Shown: piece after piece, positions 50,669 to 60,160 of the stretch
How the letters are laid out: each line of letters begins with the position of its first letter
Position numbering within the stretch: the first letter of the stretch is position 1
Assembly: GCA_046295215.1 (NCBI GenBank)
Contig: JBKBNP010000022.1
Location: forward strand, 10,591-74,590
DNA length: 64,000 nucleotides
Direction: 5' to 3'
DNA from: Szabonella sp046295215
Lineage (GTDB): Bacteria; Pseudomonadota; Alphaproteobacteria; Rhodobacterales; Rhodobacteraceae
Notes under the pieces: model-generated
What the model saw: the letters and a program-made list of their open reading frames with translations, nothing else
Database searches by the model: none
What the model was told of the DNA's origin: nothing
Made by a program: the position numbers and the translations under genes

Positions 50669-50755
50669 CCCGGCCCGCGCCTGCCGGAGGGGAGGCGGAC
50701 AACGGGCGAAAGCCCGCACAGACGCAGTTCTGGGGGAGAGGATCGGAGGGGGAAG

Positions 50756-50832
50756 TGGTGGCGAGGGAGGGACTCGAACCCTCGACCTTGCGATTATGAG
50801 TCGCACGCTCTAACCAGCTGAGCTACCTAGCC
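50756..50832 (-). tRNA. tRNA with CAU anticodon (Met elongator or Ile2)
   Basis: 77-nt cloverleaf with encoded CCA. The D arm has AGCTCAGCTGG. The anticodon arm is TGCGA-CTCATAA-TCGCA. The T arm is GAGGG-TTCGAGT-CCCTC. The 5' end GGCTAGG pairs with CCTCGCC except for a U-C mismatch at position 4-69. The CAU anticodon in a CTCATAA loop suits elongator tRNA-Met or the lysidine-modified tRNA-Ile2; the two cannot be separated by eye. Confidence 0.9.
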
Positions 50833-50869
50833 ACTTGAGCCGGGTGACTAGGTCAGCGTCCCGACAGCG

Positions 50870-52990
50870 TCAAGTGGAAATCGACAGGGGGGGCCGATTG
50901 CCGGTGGGCGGGTCGGCAGGGATGCCGGGGCGCAGACCGGACGACTGGCCGGGCATCAAGCCGGACAGCGGGGGCTCGGGCAACCGGTCGGGCTCGGGAT
51001 GGGCAATGCGGGGTCGCCCCGAGGCGGTGACGGCAATCGTCGCCTCGATGAACATCGGGCGGCCCTCGATTTCCGCCTCCCTTATGTCACGCGCCACGGT
51101 GACGAGCAGATCCGCCGCCCCGGCAAGGCGCGCACGCGCCTCGGCCTCGGCGCGCAGCGCGGTTTCCATCGCGTCCAGCGCATCGGAGGCCCGGGTGAAC
51201 CGGGCCGGGCCATAGGACAGATGGGCGATGAACTGCCCTTCGCCTTCGGAACTCACCACCCCTGTCGCGCGCTGGCTGACCTGCCCCACAACGGCCCCGA
51301 TGGCATTGGCCACACCGGCATGGTCGGGCAGGATCATCCGCGCCCCGAGCCTGTGACCGACCGCCCCGTAATAGGCCGGGGCAGAGGCCCCGAGCCCGAT
51401 GACCGGCACGCCCAGACGGGCCGAAAACTCCACCACGCCACGGTGGTTGCCAAGCCCGGCCCGCGTCAGCGGATGGCGGGCCAGCGCCGCCGCATCGGCC
51501 CCGGCAAAACCCGGATCCTCGGCAAAGGCGGCCTCCAGCAGGCAGGTTACGGTCTGTTCGGTCAACTGGTCGACAATCATCCGGGCCAGGGTGGCGGCGT
51601 CGGGCGCGATGCGTTCACCATTTCCCGCGCGCCGCCGTGCCATGAGGTCCAGCGCCTTGCGCGCGGCCCCCGCATCCCAGTCGCGCAGCATGTCCAGTTC
51701 ATGACTGGCGTCGGACGGGGTCACGCCCGCGACCATCACCAGCCCGCGCGCCACCAGCCGGTCCAGCGCGGCCGCCTCCAGCCGCGTCGTCAACGCCCGG
51801 TCGAGCGGCATCGGCGCGGTGATGCGCGCCAGAAGGCCCGCCTCGCGCGCCGCCAGCCCCTCGGCCCGCCCGGCCATCGGGATCACGAAACGCCCGTCAT
51901 GTTCTCCCGCGATGCCGGTGGACAGCGCGCGGTCAAGGGCGGCATGCACCATCGCGCCATGCTCCACCGCCAGCAGCGAGACCGGCACCAGCCGTCGCGG
52001 ACCCAGCCTCAGCGCCGCCGACAGGCCCCCGGACACCAGATGCACCTCGCTGTCACCGCCAAGCCCGGTGGTGCGCATCGCCACCGCCTCGACCATGGTG
52101 CGCAGCCCCCCCACCCGCGCGCCCATCGGATCGATCTCGGGCAGGCCGCCGCGCAAAAGCGCCACATCGGTCGTCGTGCCCCCGATGTCCGACACCAGCG
52201 CATCGCTTTCCCCGGTCAGCCAGCGCGCCCCCACGATGGAGGCGGCGGGGCCAGAGAGGATCGTCTCGATGGGCCGCTCGCGCACCATCGCCGCCGAGAT
52301 CAGCGCGCCATCGCCGCGCACCACCATCACCGGCGCAGAAATCTCCCGCAGGGACAGGTGGGATTCGCAGGCCGTCACCAGCCGGTCGATCATCCCGATC
52401 AGCCGCGCGTTCAGCACCGCTGTCAGGGCGCGTTTCGGCCCGTTGAGATTGGCCGAAAGCTCGTGCGAGCAGGTCACCGCCCGGCCCGTGACGCGACGGA
52501 TCACATCGCGCGCGGCGGTTTCATGGGCCGCATTGCGGGTGGCGAACCGTGCCGCCACCGCAAAGCCCTCGACCTCCAGACCGGTCAGGGCACGCTCCAG
52601 CCCGGCAAGGTCCAGCGGGGCGGCCTCGGTGCCCGCATGGCTATGCCCGCCCGCCAGCACGATCACCGGATCGCCGCGCATCGCCTCCTCCAGCCCGGCG
52701 CGGGCGCGGTCATCCGCGTCAAAGCCGATGAACACCAGCGCCACGCGCCCGCCCTGCCCCTCGACCAGCGCATTGGTGGCCAGCGTGGTGGAGAGCGACA
52801 CCATGGAGATGTCACGCGGCGCCACCCCGGCCGCGGCCATGGCCGCATCCACCGCCCCGCCGATCCCCTGCGCGAGATCGCCCCGCGTGGTCAGCGCCTT
52901 GGCCTTGCCCAGAACGGCATCCGCGTCCGGGTCCAGCACCACCGCATCGGTATAGGTTCCGCCCGTATCCACGCCCAGAAAAAGGGTCAT
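50870..52990 (-). CDS. Hydantoinase/5-oxoprolinase family protein (HyuA-like)
   Basis: 706 residues starting MTLFLGVDTGGTYTDAVVLD, the actin-like ATPase opening of HyuA proteins. Further family parts are LSTTLATNALVEGQGGRVAL, the VMVVRGDGALISAAMVRERP and ETILSGPAASIVGARWLTG segments, and VSDIGGTTTDVALL. It hydrolyses cyclic amides such as hydantoins or oxoproline with ATP; a HyuB partner is not adjacent, which is unusual. The family's later C-terminal part looks adapted (SEGEGQFIAHLSYGPARFTR). It lies 37 bases from the tRNA 5' end and alone between the tRNA and rpoN. Confidence 0.87.
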   Translation of the reverse strand: MTLFLGVDTGGTYTDAVVLDPDADAVLGKAKALTTRGDLAQGIGGAVDAAMAAAGVAPRDISMVSLSTTLATNALVEGQGGRVALVFIGFDADDRARAGLEEAMRGDPVIVLAGGHSHAGTEAAPLDLAGLERALTGLEVEGFAVAARFATRNAAHETAARDVIRRVTGRAVTCSHELSANLNGPKRALTAVLNARLIGMIDRLVTACESHLSLREISAPVMVVRGDGALISAAMVRERPIETILSGPAASIVGARWLTGESDALVSDIGGTTTDVALLRGGLPEIDPMGARVGGLRTMVEAVAMRTTGLGGDSEVHLVSGGLSAALRLGPRRLVPVSLLAVEHGAMVHAALDRALSTGIAGEHDGRFVIPMAGRAEGLAAREAGLLARITAPMPLDRALTTRLEAAALDRLVARGLVMVAGVTPSDASHELDMLRDWDAGAARKALDLMARRRAGNGERIAPDAATLARMIVDQLTEQTVTCLLEAAFAEDPGFAGADAAALARHPLTRAGLGNHRGVVEFSARLGVPVIGLGASAPAYYGAVGHRLGARMILPDHAGVANAIGAVVGQVSQRATGVVSSEGEGQFIAHLSYGPARFTRASDALDAMETALRAEAEARARLAGAADLLVTVARDIREAEIEGRPMFIEATIAVTASGRPRIAHPEPDRLPEPPLSGLMPGQSSGLRPGIPADPPTGNRPPLSIST

Positions 52991-53069
52991 TCGCGTCCAC
53001 ACTCCTGCCTTTGGCCATCGGGGGGCGAGCCTAAGGCATTTGCAGGCGGCGGCAAGGGTCCGCCCGGGG

Positions 53070-54461
53070 TCAGGCCCCCGGTCCTGCGATGTTTCGCCCG
53101 GCAAGGCGGCGGCGATGCGCGGGCGGGATGCCCAGAAGGCTCCGGTATTTCGCGACCGTCCGGCGCGCGATGGCAACGCCCGCCGCGCCCAGCGCAGCGC
53201 CGATCCGGTCATCGCTGAGCGGATCGTGCGGATCCTCCGCCGCGACGAGGGCGGCGAGTTGCGCGCGCACCGCTTCGGCCGATTGCACCGTGGCGGCAGT
53301 CGCCGCTTCGTCCGGTCCGGCCCCGGCGGCCTGCTTTCGCCCCTCGGCCCCCGCCTTGCCGCCAAAGAGCGTGCGCAGCCAGAGCGTGCCGCGCGGGGTC
53401 TCAAGGCTGATCCCCGCCACCGTGCGGCTGATCGTGCTTTGGTGCATCCCGAGTTGGGCCGCGACATCGGCAAGGCGCAGCGGGCGCAAGGCGCGAAGCC
53501 CCCGGTCCAGAACCTCCGCCTGATGCGCCAGCACCGCCTCTGCCACGACAAGAAGCGTCCGGTTGCGGCTGGCGACCTGACTTTGCAATTCCTTTGCGGC
53601 GGCAAGGGCGGCACGGCTTGCCGCCCCGGGCTGTTCTGCCCCGATCACCTCCCCCCGAATCGCGACATCGGGCAGGGCGGAGCGGTTCAGTGCGACCTGC
53701 CAGCCCCCGCCGGGGCCACGCGACACCAGAAGGTCGGGCTCGCGCAGCGGTGCCGCCCCTTCACCGAAGCGGGCTCCCGGCTTGGGGTCGAACCCCCGGA
53801 TCAGCCGCAGCTTCGCGAGGATGGTCGCCACCGGCACGGAACAGAGCCGCGCCAGCCGGTCCACCTCGCCCTCGGCCAGCAGATCCAGATGGGAAAGCGT
53901 GCAGTCCATCACCGGGTCGAGTTGCTCTGCCTCCTCGGCCTGAAGCCGCAGACATTCCGCCAGCGAGCGCGCGAAAAGTCCGGTCGGCTCGGCCTGCTGC
54001 ATCCGGCGCAGGACGGTTTCGACCTCGGCCACGGAAACGCCCGTCTCCGCCGCGATGGCGGCAAGATCGCGCCCGAGCCAGCCCGAGGGTTCCAGCGCCT
54101 GCACGATGGCCGCACCGATCATCTGCGCCCGGCCCGAGGGCAACAGGCGTTCCATCTGTGTGGTCGCATGGGCGAAAAGACCCGGGGCGGCGGCGGCGAG
54201 CCGTTCGGTCTGCGGCGCGGCATCGGGCCCCCATGCGGAGATGCGGGCAAAGGCATTGGCCCAGCGGGGCGTCCATTCACCGGGAGCAGGTTCCACCGGA
54301 ACCAGAAGCAGATGCGGATTTTCCGCGGCCTGTTCTTCCAGAAACCGGGTCAGGCCGGTGGCATCGTGGCGCAGGATGCGGATGGAGGCGGAGAGCCCGG
54401 ACGTCAGGCGCAGCCGCTGGCTTTGTCGCTGAACGAGCCTTGTGCCCGGACCACCCTGCAT
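53070..54461 (-). CDS. rpoN: RNA polymerase sigma-54 factor
   Basis: 463 residues from ATG 54461. Region I is the Q-rich LVQRQSQRLRLTSGLSASIRIL. The core-binding domain spans about residues 80-280, with the LEPSGWLGRDL and FDPKPGARF motifs. The HTH includes LADVAAQLGMHQSTISRTVAG. The RpoN box ARRTVAKYRSLLGIP, which reads the -24 element, is near the C-terminus. Sigma-54 needs activator ATPases. Rhodobacter-group genomes can have several rpoN copies dedicated to nitrogen fixation or flagella; no nif or flagellar genes are in this window, so the role of this copy is open. It is divergent from selD. Confidence 0.92.
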   Translation of the reverse strand: MQGGPGTRLVQRQSQRLRLTSGLSASIRILRHDATGLTRFLEEQAAENPHLLLVPVEPAPGEWTPRWANAFARISAWGPDAAPQTERLAAAAPGLFAHATTQMERLLPSGRAQMIGAAIVQALEPSGWLGRDLAAIAAETGVSVAEVETVLRRMQQAEPTGLFARSLAECLRLQAEEAEQLDPVMDCTLSHLDLLAEGEVDRLARLCSVPVATILAKLRLIRGFDPKPGARFGEGAAPLREPDLLVSRGPGGGWQVALNRSALPDVAIRGEVIGAEQPGAASRAALAAAKELQSQVASRNRTLLVVAEAVLAHQAEVLDRGLRALRPLRLADVAAQLGMHQSTISRTVAGISLETPRGTLWLRTLFGGKAGAEGRKQAAGAGPDEAATAATVQSAEAVRAQLAALVAAEDPHDPLSDDRIGAALGAAGVAIARRTVAKYRSLLGIPPAHRRRLAGRNIAGPGA

Positions 54462-54704
54462 CCCCTGCCCGTCCTGCTGTCTGGACCCTGCCCGCAGGCG
54501 GCGGGTCGCGTCCGTTTCCCCGGCAGATCCGAGACTAGGCCGGTGCGCCCGCCCGCGCAACCGGCCAGCACCGAGAGGCCGGCAAAGGAAACCTGCGGAG
54601 GGTTCAGACCTGTTTGTGATCGGGTGCGGTGGTGCATCCTCTCGCCAGCCGGGTATGAAAGGTCTATCGCTGGCCTCATGGGCGATGAACCGGAGGCGCT
54701 GCGC

Positions 54705-56921
54705 ATGACGGGGAACGACTGGCCGATGGTCAAGGATCTGCTGCTGATCGGCGGCGGGCATGCGCATGCGCTGGTCCTGCGCCGCTGGGGGATGGACCCT
54801 CAGCCGGGAACCCGGGTCACGGTGGTCAATCCCGGCCCGGTGGCCCCCTATACCGGCATGCTGCCCGGCCATGTCGCTGGCCATTACGGCCGGGACGAAA
54901 TGATGATCGACCTTGTGCGGCTGGCGCGGTTCGCGGGGGCGCGGGTCGTGCTGGACCGGGTCGAGGCGCTGGACCGCGACGCGCGCCGGGCGCGGCTCGG
55001 GTCAGGGCGCTGGCTGCGCTATGATGTGGCGAGCCTTGATGTCGGCATCGCGTCGGACCTGCCCGGCCTGCCGGGATTTGACGATCATGCCGCCGCAGCC
55101 AAGCCGCTTGGCCCCTATGCGGCAAGGTGGGAGGCGTTTCTGGCCGATTGCCCGGCGCAACCGCGTCTGGTGGTGATCGGGGGCGGGATCGGCGGGGCCG
55201 AACTGGCCATGGCCATGGCGCACAGGTTGCGCGGGTTGGGGCGGCGACCGCAGGTCACGCTGCTGGAACGCAGCGCCCATATGCTGCCCGGGCTGGGGGC
55301 CGGGGCGCAGCGGGCGCTGATCGCCGCATTGGCGGATCAGGGCGTGACCCTGCGCACCGGGGCAGAACCCGCCACCATCGGTGCGGACCGGGTGCAACTG
55401 GCGGATGGCACGGCGATTGCGTCCGATTTCACGCTGTCGGTCGCGGGCGCGCGGCCACAGGGCTGGCTGGCGGACACAGGGCTGGACCTGACCGACGGGT
55501 TCGTGACCGTGACCCCGGAATTGCAAAGCAGCGATCCGCAGGTCTTTGCCGTGGGCGATTGCGCGCATATGGCGCATGCCCCCCGCCCCAAGGCCGGGGT
55601 GTTCGCCGTGCGGCAGGCGCCGGTCCTTTACCACAATCTGCGTGCGATATTGGCCGGGGGCGCGGGCTTGCGCAGCTATCACCCGCAGCGCGACTATCTG
55701 AAACTGATCTCCACCGGCGAGAAATCGGCGGTGGCGGACAGGTCAGGCCTGCCGCTGAGGGGGAAATGGCTCTGGCGCTGGAAGGACCAGATCGACCGGA
55801 AATTCATGGCGAAATTCGAGGAGTATCCGGCGATGGCGCGGCCCGCGATTCCGGCAGGGGCGGCGGCGGGGCTGGCGGAGGCGCTCGGGCCAAAACCGAT
55901 ATGCGGGGGGTGCGGGGCCAAGGTGGGGGCGGCGGTGCTGACGGAGGCGCTGGCCGCCCTGCCCACGCCGCAGCGTGCCGATGTGATCTCGGGGCCCGGG
56001 GATGATGCGGGGCTCCTGCGGATCGGGGGGGCGGTGCAGGCGCTGACGACCGACCATCTGCGCGCCTTCACCCATGACGCGGCGCTGATGGCGCGGCTCG
56101 CCGCCATCCATGCGCTTGGCGATGTCTGGGCGATGGGGGCGGCGCCGCAGGCGGTGCTGGCGCAGATCACGCTGCCCCCGCTGGGGGCGGTGCTGCAAGC
56201 CGACATGCTGTCCGAGATCCTGAATGCCGCGACGGAGGTGATCCGCGCGGCGGGGGGCGATCTGATCGGCGGGCACAGCGCGGTGGGTGCAGAACTGACG
56301 GTCGGGTTCACGGTGACGGGGTTGGTCGCAGAGGAGGCAACGCGAAAACGCGGCGCAGAGGCCGGGGATGCGCTGATCCTCACCAAGCCCATCGGCACCG
56401 GCGCGATCCTCGCCGCCGAGATGGCTGCCGCGCGGGTTCCGAGCCTCCTGCTGGGCGAGGCAGTGGCGGCGGCCTTTGCCAGCATGGCGCGTCCCTTGGG
56501 ACCGGCAGCGGCGGTTCTGGCGCCCGGGGCCCATGCGATGACCGATGTGACGGGCTTCGGCCTTGCCGGGCATCTCTTGGAAATGCTGGCCCCGGCTGGA
56601 CAGGAGGCCGGGCTGGCGGCGGATCTGGACCGAGGCGCGATCCCCTTTCTGCCCGGAGCCGAAGCGGTAGCGCAGGCGGGCCATGGATCGACGCTTCTGC
56701 CCGCGAACCGGGCGGCGGCGATGCCCTTTGTCGAGGCTTCCGGCACTAGGGGGCTGCTCGATCTGCTGTTCGATCCGCAGACCTGCGGCGGGTTGCTGGC
56801 GGCGGTGCCGGAGGCGCAGGCCGCCGGTCTTGTAGCGGCGCTGCACCGGGCGGGTGACATCCGCGCCGCGATCATCGGGCAAGTCACGGCAGGACCAACC
56901 CGGCTGCGGATCAGAGGCTGA
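54705..56921 (+). CDS. selD: Selenide, water dikinase fused to an N-terminal NAD(P)/FAD oxidoreductase
   Basis: 738 residues. ATG 54705 is preferred over 54678 because GGAGG lies seven bases upstream. Residues about 8-375 are an NDH-2-like flavoprotein: LLLIGGGHAHALVLRRW, VVIGGGIGGAELAMAMAHRL, FAVGDCAHM. Residues about 400-738 are SelD, with the catalytic CGGCGAK loop (essential Cys and Lys present), then GPGDDAGLL, DVWAMGAAPQAVLAQ, DLIGGHSAVGAELTVGF and LFDPQTCGGLL. It makes selenophosphate from selenide and ATP. The flavoprotein half might supply reduced selenium. This fusion is known in alphaproteobacteria and cyanobacteria. It converges on mnmH with an 11-base overlap. Confidence 0.93.
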   Translation: MTGNDWPMVKDLLLIGGGHAHALVLRRWGMDPQPGTRVTVVNPGPVAPYTGMLPGHVAGHYGRDEMMIDLVRLARFAGARVVLDRVEALDRDARRARLGSGRWLRYDVASLDVGIASDLPGLPGFDDHAAAAKPLGPYAARWEAFLADCPAQPRLVVIGGGIGGAELAMAMAHRLRGLGRRPQVTLLERSAHMLPGLGAGAQRALIAALADQGVTLRTGAEPATIGADRVQLADGTAIASDFTLSVAGARPQGWLADTGLDLTDGFVTVTPELQSSDPQVFAVGDCAHMAHAPRPKAGVFAVRQAPVLYHNLRAILAGGAGLRSYHPQRDYLKLISTGEKSAVADRSGLPLRGKWLWRWKDQIDRKFMAKFEEYPAMARPAIPAGAAAGLAEALGPKPICGGCGAKVGAAVLTEALAALPTPQRADVISGPGDDAGLLRIGGAVQALTTDHLRAFTHDAALMARLAAIHALGDVWAMGAAPQAVLAQITLPPLGAVLQADMLSEILNAATEVIRAAGGDLIGGHSAVGAELTVGFTVTGLVAEEATRKRGAEAGDALILTKPIGTGAILAAEMAAARVPSLLLGEAVAAAFASMARPLGPAAAVLAPGAHAMTDVTGFGLAGHLLEMLAPAGQEAGLAADLDRGAIPFLPGAEAVAQAGHGSTLLPANRAAAMPFVEASGTRGLLDLLFDPQTCGGLLAAVPEAQAAGLVAALHRAGDIRAAIIGQVTAGPTRLRIRG

Positions 56922-57969
56922 GCCCGCGCAGCGCCGCCACCACGCGAATGGCCAGATCGTCGAGGGCCATGGGCGTCAGCGCCCCGGTGGTCAGGGTCAC
57001 ATCACCGGGGCGGGCAAAGCGGGCGCGGTGCCGCGCATAGCGCGGGTCGTAATGCGCCTGCATCAGTTCGGCGGCGAGTGTCTGGTGGTCCCCTGCCCCC
57101 GCCAGCGCCTGCCAGCGGTCCAGAAGATCATTGGCATGTTGCCCGCGCAGCCATTCGAGCCTTTCGTGCAGGCGGCCCGGACTGTCGGTCAGGTCGCGAT
57201 AGCTGCGGGTCAGGTAGTCCGCGCGCGCGTCCAGCGGGGCGGAAATCTCGATCCTCGGCGCGCCGGTCATCGCCTGCCACAACCCGGGCGGCAGGCGGAT
57301 CTGCCCGATGCGGGAGCTTTCGGCCTCCACCACCACCGGCGCGCCTTCGGGCAGGCGGGCAATGGCGAGGGCGAGCGCCCCCTCGAACGCCTTCTGGCTG
57401 GGCTGCCCCCCCGCCATCGCGCCAAAGACCGAGCCGCGATGCCGGGCCAGAGCTTCGAGATCCAGCACCGCGACGCCAAGGGCTGCGAGCCGGTGCAGAA
57501 GATCGGTCTTGGCCGATCCGGTATTGCCGTCGAGCAGGACGACCCGCCCCGGAAACGGGGTTTCATAGAGCGCATGCACCACCAGCCCGCGCCAGGCCTT
57601 GTAGCCACCCGCCACGGTGTCCACGCGCCAGCCGATCTGCGCGAGGATCGAGGCAAAGGAGCCGGACCGCTGCCCCCCACGCCAGCAATAGAGCAGCGGG
57701 CGCCAGTTGCCCGGCTTGTCGGCCAGCGGGCCCTGAAGGTGGCGCGCGGCATTGGCGGCAACCAGCGCCGCCCCGATCTTGCGCGCGAGAAACGGGCTTT
57801 GCTGCTTGTAGATCGTGCCGACCCGGGCGCGCTCGGCGTCATCCAGCACCGGCAGGCTGATCGCACCGGGCAGATGGTCCTCAGCAAACTCGGCCGGGGC
57901 GCGGACATCGATGATGTCATCGAAGCCTGCGCCGGTGAGGTGCGTGAGTGAGGTCAGGGTGAGCGCCAT
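56911..57969 (-). CDS. mnmH: tRNA 2-selenouridine synthase
   Basis: 352 residues. An N-terminal rhodanese domain runs from FDDIIDVRAPAEFAEDHLPG and holds the catalytic cysteine in LLYCWRGGQRSGS (about residue 94). A C-terminal P-loop domain has LLDGNTGSAKTDLL. MnmH exchanges sulfur for selenium in the wobble 2-thiouridine of tRNAs for Lys, Glu and Gln via a geranylated intermediate, using the selenophosphate made by the convergent SelD. No selA or selB is in the window, so tRNA modification may be the main selenium use here. Confidence 0.93.
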   Translation of the reverse strand: MALTLTSLTHLTGAGFDDIIDVRAPAEFAEDHLPGAISLPVLDDAERARVGTIYKQQSPFLARKIGAALVAANAARHLQGPLADKPGNWRPLLYCWRGGQRSGSFASILAQIGWRVDTVAGGYKAWRGLVVHALYETPFPGRVVLLDGNTGSAKTDLLHRLAALGVAVLDLEALARHRGSVFGAMAGGQPSQKAFEGALALAIARLPEGAPVVVEAESSRIGQIRLPPGLWQAMTGAPRIEISAPLDARADYLTRSYRDLTDSPGRLHERLEWLRGQHANDLLDRWQALAGAGDHQTLAAELMQAHYDPRYARHRARFARPGDVTLTTGALTPMALDDLAIRVVAALRGLSL

Positions 57970-58030
57970 GGCCCGGTGATAGCGCGGTTGCGGGGCGGGC
58001 GGAAGCGGGGGTTGAGGCGGGATCTGAGGC

Positions 58031-58107
58031 GGGGCAAAAGGGCGCTGCCCCTCGCGGGCCGTGCCGGCCCGCTCACCCCGAGGTATTTTTGCCAAGGTGA
58101 AAGGGGT
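58031..58107 (+). repeat. Intergenic 3'-end repeat, copy 7 (best full-length example)
   Basis: GGGC-GCT-GCCC hairpin, then GCGGGCC-GTGCC-GGCCCGC hairpin, then CACCCCGAGGTATTTTTGCC and AAGGTGAAAG. The core meets the stop codon of the minus-strand MFS gene at 58107. Confidence 0.7.
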
Positions 58108-59276
58108 CAGGCGATCCGGCGCATCAGCGGGGCGATGAGCGGCACGAGCGCCAGCACGGCGGCTGCGGTGACAAAGGCCATGGGCAGGCCGAAACCGCCC
58201 GCGATGAGGCCCAGCATAGGCGGGCCGAAGAAATAGCCGAAATAGCCCAGTAGCGTGGCGCGGGCGATGGCGCGGGCGCGGGCGGCGGGGGCGGCGAGGC
58301 GGCCGACAAGCGTGAAGGCGGTGGGGGCTATGACCGAGGCACCGATGCCCATCACGACAAAGCCCGCATGGGCCATGGCGGGGCTGGTGGCAAAGGCCGC
58401 GATCAGCGCGCCCGAGGCCGCGATCACCGCACCCCAGCGCAGAAGCGTGACCGGGTCGATCCGGTTCGCCAGCCCCTGACCGAAGAGGCGCGCGACGCCC
58501 ATGGTCAGCGCCAGCAGCGCCGGTCCCATCGCCCCCTGGGAGGGGCTGCCGCCCAATGTCTGTTCGATATGGAGCGCGGACCAGCTTTCAGCCGCGTTTT
58601 CGGTCAGGAAGGCGATCAGCACAATGCTTCCCCCGATCACCGGCACGAGACCGAGCCCGCCCAAGCCCGGCGCGGGCCGTTCGAGGCCGTGGATGCGCCC
58701 GTCGCGTTCGATCGTCGCAAGCGCAAGAACCAGCGCCAGCGCCGCCATCGTGCCCATGACCCAGGCGGGGCCCCAGCCTGCCCCGCGCAGGGCCCCTGTC
58801 AGGATCGCCCCCCCCGCATAGCCGAAGGAATAGGCCGAATGACAGAGGTTCATCAGCGCCAGCCCGCGTTCGTTTTCCATCTGCGCAACACGCGCGTTCA
58901 TCAGCACGTCGGTCAGCCCCGTGGCCGCCCCGCAGGCCATCATCGCCAGCGGAAAGAGCAGGAGCGAGGCCGACTGCCCCGGCAGCGCAAAGGCCATGGC
59001 CATGGTGACCGCAGCGACCGGCAGCGCAATCCGGCCCAGCGCCGCGCCGAAGCGCGGAGCCAGCAGCATCGCCCCCACCGCCGCGACCGGCGTCATCAGC
59101 AGGAGCAGACCCAGCCGTGCCTCGTCCACCCCGAGCATGGATTTGAGATCCGGCAGGACGGCGGCGAAGGTGCCCCAGAGCAGGCCCATCGCTCCGAAAG
59201 CCGCCAGCGCGGGCCGGGACAGCCGCAGGAGTGCGGGTGCGGAGAGGACAGGGGAAGGGGATTGCGCGGCGGTCAT
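58107..59276 (-). CDS. MFS transporter
   Basis: 389 residues with about twelve membrane helices. Typical MFS positions are visible, such as the loop after helix 2 (LAPRFGAALGRIALP), NARVAQMENERGLALMNLCH near residue 130 and ANRIDPVTLLRWG before helix 8. The pattern is closest to YbjJ/FucP-like or sugar-efflux MFS groups, but the substrate is not predictable. It is a single gene, and the intergenic repeat acts at its 3' end. Confidence 0.85.
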   Translation of the reverse strand: MTAAQSPSPVLSAPALLRLSRPALAAFGAMGLLWGTFAAVLPDLKSMLGVDEARLGLLLLMTPVAAVGAMLLAPRFGAALGRIALPVAAVTMAMAFALPGQSASLLLFPLAMMACGAATGLTDVLMNARVAQMENERGLALMNLCHSAYSFGYAGGAILTGALRGAGWGPAWVMGTMAALALVLALATIERDGRIHGLERPAPGLGGLGLVPVIGGSIVLIAFLTENAAESWSALHIEQTLGGSPSQGAMGPALLALTMGVARLFGQGLANRIDPVTLLRWGAVIAASGALIAAFATSPAMAHAGFVVMGIGASVIAPTAFTLVGRLAAPAARARAIARATLLGYFGYFFGPPMLGLIAGGFGLPMAFVTAAAVLALVPLIAPLMRRIA

Positions 59277-59521
59277 GGGCGAGAGCTATCCCGGCGCGGT
59301 CGGCGCGGCAAGGGCGGGGGCGGCAGGTTTCGGATGGAAACGACATCGGGTGCAGGGGCCTGTCTCGCGGCAAGGGCAAAGGTCGAAGCCGCCGACCCGG
59401 CCCGCGAAAGCTGCAAAACCCGCCACTTTCCCGCTTTCCCTTGGGGTGATTCCCCGCTATAGCCCCCCGGTCGCGTCGCACACCCTTGGAGGGCGGCGGG
59501 CTTTACATATGGAGAAATGCT

Positions 59522-60133
59522 ATGGCTGGTGAGATTCCGGATCTTATCGCCGAGGAACGTAAGGGGACAGGCAAGGGGGCCGCCCGTCAAGCTCGTCGTG
59601 AGAGCTACGTTCCCGGTATCGTCTACGGCGGGGGCGTCGACCCGCTGCCGATCAACCTGAAATACAACTACCTGCTGCACAAGCTGAAAGCCGGGCGCTT
59701 CCTGTCCACGCTGTTCAACCTCAAGGTTGAAGGGCAGGAGGATGTGCGCGTGATCTGCCGTCATGTGCAGCGCGATGTCGTGAAGGATCAGCCGGTCCAT
59801 CTGGACCTGATGCGGCTGCGCCGCACGAGCCGGATCAAGCTGTTCATCCATGTCGATTTCGTCAATCACGAGCAGGCTCCGGGTCTCAAGCGCGGCGGCA
59901 CGCTGGTCGTGGTGCGCCCCGAGGTCGAACTGGAAGTGACCGCAGGCGACATCCCGGACCACATCACCGTGGATCTGGACGGCCGCAATATCGGCGATGT
60001 GATCCACATTGCCGACGTCAAGCTGCCCGATGGTGCGAAGGCCACCATCGACCGGAACTTCGTGATCGCGAATATCTCGGCCCCGTCCGGGCTGCGGTCG
60101 TCGGACAATGAGGAAGTCGCCGAAGAGGAGTGA
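59522..60133 (+). CDS. rplY: 50S ribosomal protein L25/general stress protein Ctc
   Basis: 203 residues; start MAGEIPDLIAEERKGTG with GGAGA upstream. The N-terminal 95 residues are the L25 5S-rRNA-binding domain (GKGAARQARRESYVPGIVYG, HVDFVNHEQ later). The C-terminal half is the TL5/Ctc domain (VRPEVELEVTAGDIPDHITV, VKLPDGAKATI). The acidic tail ends EEVAEEE. A 10-bp hairpin terminator follows, and the gene for peptidyl-tRNA hydrolase, its common neighbour in bacteria, lies beyond a 650-base gap. Confidence 0.95.
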   Translation: MAGEIPDLIAEERKGTGKGAARQARRESYVPGIVYGGGVDPLPINLKYNYLLHKLKAGRFLSTLFNLKVEGQEDVRVICRHVQRDVVKDQPVHLDLMRLRRTSRIKLFIHVDFVNHEQAPGLKRGGTLVVVRPEVELEVTAGDIPDHITVDLDGRNIGDVIHIADVKLPDGAKATIDRNFVIANISAPSGLRSSDNEEVAEEE

Positions 60134-60160
60134 TCCCCCGGCAGGCGAGACTATAGCGGA

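Noticed and set aside
50703..50716. CGGGC-GAAA-GCCCG hairpin as terminator of the RpiR gene
   Set aside because: A stable GNRA-type hairpin is visible but the stem is only five pairs and no T-run follows, so it is not listed as a terminator.
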